Below, in pieces: positions 56,238 through 64,000 of a stretch of 64,000 bases of DNA. Positions within the stretch are counted from its first letter, which is position 1; every line of letters begins with the position of its first letter. The stretch spans positions 80,701-144,700 of the forward strand of contig CM030940.1 of the NCBI GenBank assembly GCA_018136815.1, in the 5' to 3' direction. Under the pieces are notes generated by a model. It was given only the letters and a program-made list of their open reading frames with translations, searched no databases and was not told the DNA's origin. The position numbers and the translations under genes were made by a program. The DNA is from Isochrysis galbana. Taxonomy: Eukaryota > Haptophyta > Isochrysidales > Isochrysidaceae.

Positions 56238-57650
56238 TTATGCTACAAGTGCGTCGAAAAAGGCCTCCTCGAGCTCGGGCCAAGTACAATTGATGAGGGG
56301 TAGAGTGGAAGATTCCTCAGCGGTGTCTTCCTCATCGAGCACCGGGGATGCTGAAACGCTGTCAAGGCGCGACGGCTCCTCCTGGGCAAGAATAGGCGCG
56401 GCCGAGCCCAGTGCACACGCGCCGCCGGCAATAGCAGCGTCTGCATGTTGCCACGCCCTTGCGTGCTGCATCTGAATGGCTTGCACAGCGTGCGTGGCAG
56501 TTGGTGTTGGAGGCGATGTTAGATGCATCAAGTAGGAGCTTCCCACCCGACGCAGCTTGGATACAAACTCGTTGCAAAGCTCGCGCCCGCCGCCCGCCGC
56601 CTGCTCGGCGCGGCAAACGAAGTACTCTTGCTCTAGCTGCCGCCCGGTGTCGCGAAAGATTCCTTGATCGACGGTACTGAAGAAGAGGTCAGGATCGGGG
56701 AGCCAGGCCTTGCGGGTTCTCGTCACCGGCAGCGTGACGATCAGCTGCTCCCAGGCGTCACGCGCCTTCAATAGTTGGGCATCGTTGTTGTTAGATGAGC
56801 CAGCAGCGTTGCTTATTGATGGTGCGCACTTTGTTGTCTGACATCCATCGCCGGGGCCCGAACTTGTCCGGATGGCACCAAGGACGCCAATCGTCGAGGG
56901 CGGAGTGGCGGTTACCATCATCGGTATGGGCTTGGCGTGAGCATGTTGAGAAGTTCTGACCTCAGCCTCAGCATACCCGTCGGAGTTCCCGTCGCTCTGA
57001 ACGACATAGCGTCGGCTGTTACGTGCGTATTTGGCGTGTGGAGCTTGGCCAGCTTCGGTGGCCATTCGCTTGCGCCCTGCGCTCATCTTGAGCTGGACGT
57101 GCTGGTGGGCTACGACTTTCATTGATCGATCATTGTCTGCCCAGCAGGAGGCGCGTTTGCCGGGCGAGCCCGACGGGGCGTGACCCTTGGACAGGGTCTT
57201 ATTGACAAGCCTCGCGGCCATGTGTGGCGAAACTGGGCTGCCACACTCCTCCAGGTCGACAGCCCGTCGAGTCTGTCTGAGTCGATGGAACTGGTGCGAC
57301 TGTGGGAAGGTGCTCATTATGCTGGAGTAGGTAGAGTGTGGACCTGGCGGCAGAAGTGCTCGCTCGCGCGCGGACAGGGGCGGTTGGAAGTCGTCGAGAA
57401 TACATTGGTCAAAACGTGACCGCTCCAGCTCCTTAGCGCGGTCAAGCTCGATCAGCTGGCTATGGGCGCCGTCTGCGCAGAGCAAGGCTTCGAGGTGGTG
57501 CAGCCAGTGGGAGTCCTCTCGGGCAAAGGGCTCGAGGCAGGGGTCACGATCTTGGTGGTGAAGCGGCTCCCACTGCATCGCCGCCCTCCGCGGCGGCACA
57601 CTCGCGCTGCGGTCCGCGTTCAGGTCGTGCGGGCGGCCGAGAGCCAGCAT
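56238..57650 (-). CDS. Orphan protein B, paralogue of 19204-20754
   Basis: Intronless frame of 470 residues from the ATG at 57650, where similarity to orphan A starts (MLALGRPHDLNADRS). Shares with A the EDSHWLHHLEALLCADG block, AGRKRMAT, LKARDAWEQLIVTLPV, the WLPDPDLFFSTVDQGIFRDT stretch, GRQLEQEYFVCRAEQAAGGG and SPPTPTAT segments, and the end CTWPELEEAFFDALVA. Central linkers differ strongly in sequence and length, so the blocks look selected rather than recently copied. An ATG further up (57809) would add a non-conserved Gly/Glu-rich start. Function unknown; the acidic aromatic tail could be a protein-binding or activation motif. Confidence 0.65.
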   Translation of the reverse strand: MLALGRPHDLNADRSASVPPRRAAMQWEPLHHQDRDPCLEPFAREDSHWLHHLEALLCADGAHSQLIELDRAKELERSRFDQCILDDFQPPLSARERALLPPGPHSTYSSIMSTFPQSHQFHRLRQTRRAVDLEECGSPVSPHMAARLVNKTLSKGHAPSGSPGKRASCWADNDRSMKVVAHQHVQLKMSAGRKRMATEAGQAPHAKYARNSRRYVVQSDGNSDGYAEAEVRTSQHAHAKPIPMMVTATPPSTIGVLGAIRTSSGPGDGCQTTKCAPSISNAAGSSNNNDAQLLKARDAWEQLIVTLPVTRTRKAWLPDPDLFFSTVDQGIFRDTGRQLEQEYFVCRAEQAAGGGRELCNEFVSKLRRVGSSYLMHLTSPPTPTATHAVQAIQMQHARAWQHADAAIAGGACALGSAAPILAQEEPSRLDSVSASPVLDEEDTAEESSTLPLINCTWPELEEAFFDALVA

Positions 57651-58332
57651 CCTCCTCCCCCCCTCGCCGGCCCCCCCCTCCCCCTCCCCCCCCCCTTCCA
57701 CTTCCACCAAATCATCGCTGAGATCCGAACCATCGCCTCCCCGTCGTCGACTTGATAAGCAAAGCCGGGCGATCCACACCGCCGGGGTGTGGACAGTCGA
57801 CGGATTCATCTCTCGAGGGAATCCTTGATGAAGCGTGGGCCTCGCATCCAGCTCCGCCGAGCTCCGCCCAATTCTCGTGCCACTCGGCGCCGCTAGACTG
57901 GGTGTGGCCGAGCTTCTTCGATGGGGGGAGAGAGGGATGATCTTCTACAAGACTGGGAGAAGAGTGACACAAAATTTAGGGGAGATTTACTATGTTTGAC
58001 GAACCATTTTAGGTGGTAGTCTGAAGAAATGCCCCCCCCGGTAAGCGGTAGAAGGGGCGCAACGAAGACTACCGGTAGCTTTAACTCCTTACTGCCGAAG
58101 CGCCAAAATTGGAGCTTCCGCACCCTTTTCTTCTCTACTGCTCGCTACCGGCTTACCCCCAGCCCACCAGCTCTCAGGGGAGCTTCAGGGACATCCCTCG
58201 GCACATTCGGGTAGCCATACAAGCTGAAGAGTAGGTCATCTTTACATGAATTAAAAGGTTAATGGGGGGGGAAATCGTGCTCCAATCTTGGAGCTGACTG
58301 ATCTGACGTAAAATATGCGTTCCGCGAAAGAC

Positions 58333-59047
58333 CGGAGGTCGCTGTCACTGACAAAATTCGAGGCTTTTAGGGGAAAACGTTGCCCGAGTGCGAGCGAGAG
58401 CCACCGCGGCCCGCGCATCTGCGGCCACTTGGAGTACTTGGACCGGTGGCCGATGTATGGCGCGGGGTACGATCCTGGCGGCCTGGGCGACTGAGGCACA
58501 CACCTGAACCACCGGCAATCCGCGGGCAGCAAGGCCGGTGCGACAGCAACAGCACAGAAGCCCCCTCTGTGTGCCGTGAGAGTCGAGCGTGAGGGAGAGT
58601 GCCACTGGAAGTGCCCAGTGCATGACAAGGAGGTCAAGGAGGTGGAGGAGGCGAGGCGATCGCCTCTGCCACCAAGGCAGATGGCAAGGAGGTGCACGCG
58701 GGAGTTTGTGCGGGGCCGCCACCTGGTAGGGTCAAAGTACTACTCGTACGCGGAGTGCGAGTGCTTCGTGGGGCTGAAGTCCAATGTGGTCAGGCTCAAA
58801 AGGCTACGGCAGATGTTTGCATCGGCGCCGCAGCCCAGCCTCTGTGACCTCGCGGTTGGCATGCGTGTTGTGGCGCGAGCGCGCAGGAATAATGGCACAG
58901 CGCTGTCGTCACCAGCTGAAGTGAGTAGCTTCAGCTGGTGAGATCACGGAGATTAGGGAGGACGGACAACTAGAGTTGTGTAGCAGCACTGGCTCGAGAT
59001 TCTATGTCTATGTGCCTGATGTGCGTGTGATTCCCGATTTCCTTCCT
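58333..59047 (+). CDS. Possible Tudor-like protein, broken frame
   Basis: Plus-strand pieces read as protein: LTKFEAFRGKRCPSASESHR and CGHLEYLDRWPMYGAGYDPG to a stop at 58492; then from about 58540 a Cys-containing stretch (GECHWKCPVHDK, SKYYSYAECECFVGLKSNVV) ending LAVGMRVVARARRNNGTAL. Further on, in another frame, EITEIREDGQLELCSSTGSR and FYVYVPDVRVIPDFLPE end at the stop 59045-59047. VGMRVVARARRNNGTAL followed by a beta-rich end resembles a Tudor/SGF29-type barrel. A 33-bp palindrome sits exactly at the frame break (58909-58941). Either a pseudogene or a gene with unusual processing. Confidence 0.35.
58909..58941. repeat. Perfect palindrome, 13-bp arms, 7-bp loop
   Basis: TCACCAGCTGAAG, loop TGAGTAG, CTTCAGCTGGTGA. 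It interrupts the possible Tudor-like frame; treating 19 bp of it as inserted (between two AGCT copies) would reconnect the two frames. Confidence 0.85.
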
Positions 59048-59441
59048 GAGTGAACACTTGCTTTGTATTCACACCGCACGACCGCAAAGTCGTTAAACTA
59101 ACACCGCCTTCACCATTCACATAGCAGTAGTTGATAGAGATGTGTGCATGGGGGCCCGTACCTGGGCTCTTCGGGGACGGGATGGCCGGTCCACGTGGCA
59201 TAGCGTCTTCCACCCACGGGAGCGTCGTCGTGGCATGGAGGCCTTCCCGTTTCCGCGCCTGTAGCACAGGACTGGCCACCATGTGCAGGTCTCTAAGTAT
59301 AGTAAGCACCCCCAACAAGACCGCTCCCATCCCAGTCACACTCACTTGTGAATTTGTGTGGCACATCCCACAAATATGCCCTTGGGAAATGGTGGGGGGG
59401 TTGAGAGGGCGCGCGACCGAAACTTACATCCAAACAATGGA

Positions 59442-60007
59442 ATAAAAAAAACAGAAAACATCGGAAGATTCAGATTCAGGGCTACGACACCTACTATCGG
59501 CCGGTTCCTTACGCCTTCTATCTGACATCGCCCCTATTCCCTTCACTCCTCTCCTTCTCCCCATCGTTCCTTTGTCTTCGGTTTCCGGTGGTGCGCTACC
59601 TTTGGCCCGGTTCGGGCGGTGGGTTGCAGGAGGGCCTGTTGTGTTCCGTGTTCTGGCCCCTCTGGCCTCTGGCAGTGTTGCCTTCTGTTGCGTCCGTGGT
59701 GTCTTCCCCCCACTCACGTTGTTTACGTTTTGTAGTTGGTGCAGTTGTTTTTGGGCGTCATGTTGTTCATCCGCGTGTTTTCAGTTCCCCGTGCGCGCCG
59801 TTTGTCGTTCGTTTGGCATATATATCCTTTGTTTCTGTCGTTGTGGTTCGCACTAGGTGCTCCACTCCGAGCTCTTCGGCGAGGCTCAGTATTTCTGTGC
59901 TTGGTATTAGGTTGTCGTCTTCGTAGTGTACCCTGTAAGAATGGGTGGTAATGTATCGCCACGCGAGTAGATACGGGATGGCGGTAGCTGGTGGCACGGA
60001 GGAGCTG
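59442..60007 (-). mobile_element. 5'-truncated LINE insertion with 13-bp target duplication
   Basis: Flanked by TCCAAACAATGGA at 59429-59441 and 60008-60020. On the minus strand it holds the coding tail LLAWRYITTHSYRVHYEDDN to the stop at 59767, then the 3' UTR and a T-rich end next to the flank. It is the same family as 53614-54308, truncated at nearly the same point. Confidence 0.82.
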
Positions 60008-60020
60008 TCCAAACAATGGA

Positions 60021-61035
60021 GTAACACGTGGCCAATCATAGGCATAGACCCTGCAGACACCAGCAACGCATCCACTCGCCCACAAATCACGACGACCCCT
60101 CTGACCCACACCGTCAAAAAAGAAGTGACCGGCAGGCCTGTCGAGACCCCACAAATGGAACAAGGCCAAGGTAGTGCAGCTAAGTATCCGGAGCATGGGT
60201 GGCTACCTGGGTAGCAAAAAGGTCTTTGGAATGGTGTGTTTTGACCCTGAAGGTCTATGTCCATGAGCTTCTCTAAGTATTCGAAGACAGGGGCTATGGA
60301 GGGGCATTCCGCTAGGTGGGTAGAGGATTCCGGCTCGGTCTTACAAAAGCGGCAAGAGGGATCGGCCCCTTGGTACCTGTTGTAGGTGTTAATTCTTCTA
60401 TGGAGGATGTGCTTGAAGTGTAGGTGGGAATCTCGCGGAGTTAAGAAGTTAAATTGGTACAATTGTGATATTTTAGGCCATAATTTAGGAGGGATGGGGA
60501 ACCGCGCCTCCCATGCCTTGATGGCTTTTTGTTTTTTTACTTTTCGGCGGCTAGCAAAGTATTTGGTCAAGATCTTCACATTGAGCGAATCAAGGGGTTT
60601 TTTGTGTGGGAGGAGTTGGTATTCTTGAGGGACCGGGTAGGCTAGTTCGGCCGGGCCGTCCAGCGCATTGCCCCAATGTAAAGGGGTGGAGAGAGATGCT
60701 CTCTCCAAGGGTGCGTTGGTTTGTCCGATATTGTAGGGTTCACCTAAGATGTTGAGATTGATTTTGAACCAGCTGTCGCCAATTTGGGCGAGGTATTCGG
60801 ATTGTGGAGTGGTGTAAAAGGTGGCTTCATCTAGATTGTCCGGGTCAAAGGGGGGACCAAGGTCTCTCTCATGTTCGTTGTTATCTTGGGTTGGATTTGG
60901 CTTGAGGAGAGCGGAGGCATATGTGGGGTGGTCCTCCATTAGGGTGTTGTTTGCCCATATTTCTATGTTTGTCCACGAGGGCCACGGTCCCTCAGCACTA
61001 GGATTGAACAAGCATTGACTCGAAAACTCTGACAA
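60021..61035 (-). pseudogene. LINE ORF2 C-terminal region (zf-RVT), older copy
   Basis: The frame from 61035 ends the reverse-transcriptase protein of a non-LTR element: FLTPRDSHLHFKHILHRRIN, then CRFCKTEPESSTHLAECPS, the zinc-binding zf-RVT motif (C-x2-C...H-x3-C). After about 60230 another frame (RILSCTTLALFHLWGLDRPA) fits better, indicating a frameshift. It was itself hit by the insertion at 59442-60007. The catalytic RT core is absent, so the element is truncated on its 5' side, about 130 bp before NDOR1. Confidence 0.78.
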
Positions 61036-61167
61036 GTAGTACTGTAGCCATTATTGTACTAGTATTCCGTATTCCTATCTAAATAAACTAAGCTCTGCCA
61101 GGCTGAGAGGACGCTGCTGGACGGAAGGAAGACGCATTTTTTTTTCGGTTTTCTTTTGCGCGGCGCG

Positions 61168-64000
61168 ATGGGGTGCGAGGCGGTGGTGCTGTTCGGCTCT
61201 CAGACGGGGACAGCGGAGGACGTGGCGGAGGGGCTGGCGGGAGGCGCGAGCGAGCGGGGGGTGGAGGTACGGTGCGTCTCGATGGATGCATACGATGTGC
61301 GCGTCGCGCCCGCCGCTGTAGAGAGAGGGAGAGTGAGGGAGGGAAGGCGAAGGAGAGGATGGGCAGGGAAGGGAGGGAGGGAGGAGGGCGAGAGGGAGGG
61401 AAAGGGGGAAAGGGAGGGAGGGAAGGGGGAGAAAGGGAGGGAGGGGGAGGAAAGGGGGAGGGAAGGGAGGACGGGAAGGAGGGAGAGCAGGAAGGAAGAG
61501 GAGCGCTTTGGTATTGAGTGCTGCGGAGCCGGTTCGAAGATGTGGGATCACGGCAGAGGTCCTGCACTGTGCAGACAGCTGCTGATCTTGTTGCTGCTGG
61601 CTATTGTGATGGCATTGAGCTGCCTTGCTTCCACAATAGAATAGGGGGCAAGATATGGAGGACGCACTTTGGAAAGGATAATCGGAAATTGAGAGGTATT
61701 GGCCAAGCCCGACCTGTCTCTCACCCACTGCCGCCTTTTGCCAACCTTGCAGCTGCGTTCGCTGCCTCGCGAACGACTCGCCATCTTCGTCGTCTCGACT
61801 ACGGGCGAGGGCGAGGTGCCCGACGCGATGCGGCCTTTTTGGACCTTTCTCCTTCGCCGCGACCTTCCCGCTGGAGCGTTGGGGTCGCTGCGATACGCCA
61901 CCTTCGGGCTGGGAGACTCAGGGTACCCCAAGTTCAACTATGCTGCTAAGCGTCTCCATAGGCGCCTCGCGCAGCTAGGCGCCACGCCCCTGTTGCCCTG
62001 TGGACTCGGAGACGACCAGGTGCGGCCCACTCGTTGCCACATCCTGTTCACCCCCTCGTCTCCAACGGCCGGCCGACTGTACCCCTCCAGACACACACCC
62101 AGCGGGCGGGCTTTCCTCTACCACCACCCCTTGTAGGACAACGCTGGCTTGGATGAGGCCCTCCACCCGTGGTGCGAGGCTCTGTGGCCGCAGATTGAGA
62201 GTGTGCTCGGTCGAAAACTAAGGCCGCCACCGCCAGCGGACGCGATTCCCGCCCCGCGATATACCCTCACTCCTATCGTTGAGACGAGCCAACGGGATGA
62301 CGTCGACTTCTCGTCCGTAGCTAGGGGCGCCGCCACCCCGTGCACTGGCCCTGAAGCCGGGCGATTCGCTGGGACTGGCGCTCCGGCTGGGGCGGACCAG
62401 CCGCCTTCGGCACACAACCCCTGGAGTGCGCGCGTGTTAGTGAATATACGGATAACGCGCGAGGGCCAGCCGCGTGAGGTGAGGTTGCACTGCGGTCACA
62501 CAACCTTGGAGCACTCGTTCAAGTCGCCCCCATTTAGTCGCACGCGTGCGGCCTGCCAAAGCAGATGCGTCGCCGAGGCCTCCTCACTGCGCTCGAGCCA
62601 CACACCCATGCCGCGCTATGCACCCATCATGGCATTGAATCTGCCCGCCTTTGCAGGTACGCCATCTCGAGGTGGACCTCGCTGGTTTCCCTGTTGCTCA
62701 CCAACCAGGCGACGCTCTGGCCGTGCTCCCACGCAACGATCCAGAGGCCACCAAGGCGTTGCTTGATGCGCTTGGAATAGTTCAGCCACACGCGCGTTTC
62801 CGGCTGCAACCTTCCAGCCCACTGTGGCGCACCTGGCGCGGAATGGAGAACACCTCCGCCTTTGAGCTCTTCCACCGGGTACTCGACGTATTCGGTGTCG
62901 CGCGCCGGCCTTTCTTTGAGCGGCTGGCCCGCTTCGCCACCGATCCGGACGAGCGCGAACGACTTGCCGAGTTTGGTGCGTCCCTGTCGGCCCGGCCCCG
63001 CCGTACCGCCCACAACGTCATACGCGAGACCAGCCGTGCCCAACCTCGCATGATGGCGTCCGTCATTCACCCCCCATTGCCAACGCACATGCTGCAGGCT
63101 CAGCGACAGCATGGGCGGAATTGGAGGTGTACGCGCTACGTCCTCGTCGCACTATGGCCGAGGTCCTCCATGACTTCCGCTCGGCGCGCCCGCCGCTTGA
63201 ACGCTACGCTGAGATCATCCCGCCTCTGCGGCATCGCTACTTCTCCATCGCCTCGTCACCGCTATTGCACCCTGGGGTCGCTCACCTCACCGTTGCTGTC
63301 GTTTCGTACCGGACCATTATGCAGGCGCCACGGAAAGGTGAGTCCCCTTCCGCTGCCTCAATGCGCTCCGTCATAGTGACGTTCATGGCCTCAGGACTGG
63401 CTGCGCAGCCTCAACTGTGCCCAAGCTGCACGCAGTTGCCAATTTCACCGCCTGAGCCCTGACCCCGACGTGGATAGGCGTTTGCTCCAACTACCTCGCA
63501 AAGCTCTCGCCCGGCGAGTCGGTATCCGTATGGTTGCGCCGTGGTTGCCTTCGACTGCCGCCAGCGCCACCGTCAACGCCCACGACGCACCTGAACGGAC
63601 CACTACTCTTGGTCGGCCCCGGCACCGGCATCGCACCGCTACGCGCAATCATCCAACACCGGCACGCTGAGCGATTACGCGACGCGGGCGCGCTTCCCAT
63701 AGCGCCCGGCTCGGGCTGTGGCACATCGGCTGCAGTCCCGCAGGCGCCTGATCCTGCTCCTACTTCTCATTGCGTTCTCTACTTTGGCTGCCGTTGCCGA
63801 GGTGACGACTTTTTATACGCGGCAGAATGGGACGAGTATGCACGGCAGGGTACCCTGGCCGATGTGCATGTCGCCTTCTCGCGTGAGGGACCCAAGAAGG
63901 TGTACGTCCAGCACCGGATGGCCGAGTCTCACCTCAAAGTACAACTCGGGTGTGCCTTGCCTTCTTCGCGCGTGTAAAGCCCGCTCCGACGCGCTCCACC
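61168..64000 (+). CDS. NDOR1: NADPH-dependent diflavin oxidoreductase 1 (NDOR1/Tah18/ATR3), 3' end outside
   Basis: Passes electrons from NADPH through FAD and FMN to Dre2/CIAPIN1 in cytosolic Fe-S protein assembly. Exons: 61168-61317, 61753-62019, 62137-62478, 62657-62975, 63098-63337, 63478 to about 63938, then beyond the window; all five junctions keep frame. FMN domain: VVLFGSQTGTAEDVAE, VSTTGEGEVPD, ATFGLGDSGYPKFN and LHRRLAQLGATPLLPCGLGDDQ (the last is distinctive for NDOR1 against cytochrome P450 reductase). FAD part: HQPGDALAVLPRN, RPRRTMAEVLHDF and RHRYFSIASSPL. NADPH part: GPLLLVGPGTGIAPLRA, LYFGCR and VHVAFSREGPKKVYVQHRM. There is no N-terminal membrane anchor, as expected for NDOR1. 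Exon 3 carries a Pro/Ala-rich linker. Intron 1 is a purine-rich GGGA microsatellite. Confidence 0.93.

Overview
This is a eukaryotic nuclear scaffold, GC-rich, with multi-exon genes whose short introns mostly follow GT...AG, many pyrimidine microsatellites, and remnants of several eukaryotic transposon classes. The gene set (animal-type membrane adenylyl cyclase half, NELF-C/D, NDOR1/Tah18, F-box and PHD proteins, Golgi-type sulfotransferase) together with the GC-rich, repeat-laden texture fits a unicellular alga or related protist. A haptophyte-like alga is my best guess, but no marker in the window proves it. A 100-N scaffold gap lies at 51536-51635.

Layout. 1-6203 (+): 3' part of an adenylyl cyclase gene. 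6490-8800: repeat complex holding an inverted repeat, a truncated phage-type DNA methyltransferase-like sequence and a Gag-like start. 9099-10670 (-): NELF-C/D. 11405-13181 (-): multi-exon membrane protein. 13.6-18.9 kb: pyrimidine tract, a MITE, a LINE 3' end, a copy of a ~950-bp repeat unit, and a copia reverse-transcriptase remnant. 19204-20754 (-): orphan protein A. 22.3-23.4 kb: hAT transposase tail and another LINE 3' end. 23845-26369 (-): 6-phosphogluconate dehydrogenase in seven exons whose phases I could close completely. 28-29 kb: Ty3/gypsy remnants. 29.5-33.7 kb (+): long pyrimidine tract, then an F-box/pseudokinase/LRR-like gene. 34.9-37.3 kb: repeat-unit copy and low-complexity repeat ORF. 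38002-39910 (+): sulfotransferase. 40.6-41.3 kb: cytochrome b561 fragment (-) and LRR-like fragment (+). 42689-44245 (+): PHD-finger protein. 46-51.2 kb: more repeat-unit copies, an inverted-repeat element and a hAT-type MITE. 51.6-52.7 kb: a (CT)n array of about 1 kb. 53018-55096 (-): Harbinger transposase split by a LINE. 56238-57650 (-): orphan protein B, paralogous to A. 58.3-59.0 kb (+): possible Tudor-like gene. 59.4-61.0 kb (-): nested LINE remnants. 61168-end (+): NDOR1/Tah18, running off the right edge.

The host genes are ordinary, independently transcribed nuclear genes: second-messenger signalling, transcription pausing, the pentose phosphate pathway, cytosolic Fe-S assembly, sulfation, chromatin reading and ubiquitin targeting. 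I see no operon-like system. The least explained items are the A/B orphan pair, the repeat unit whose copies all begin with a small hairpin just before an ATG, and a LINE family whose sense-strand 3' ends carry T runs.
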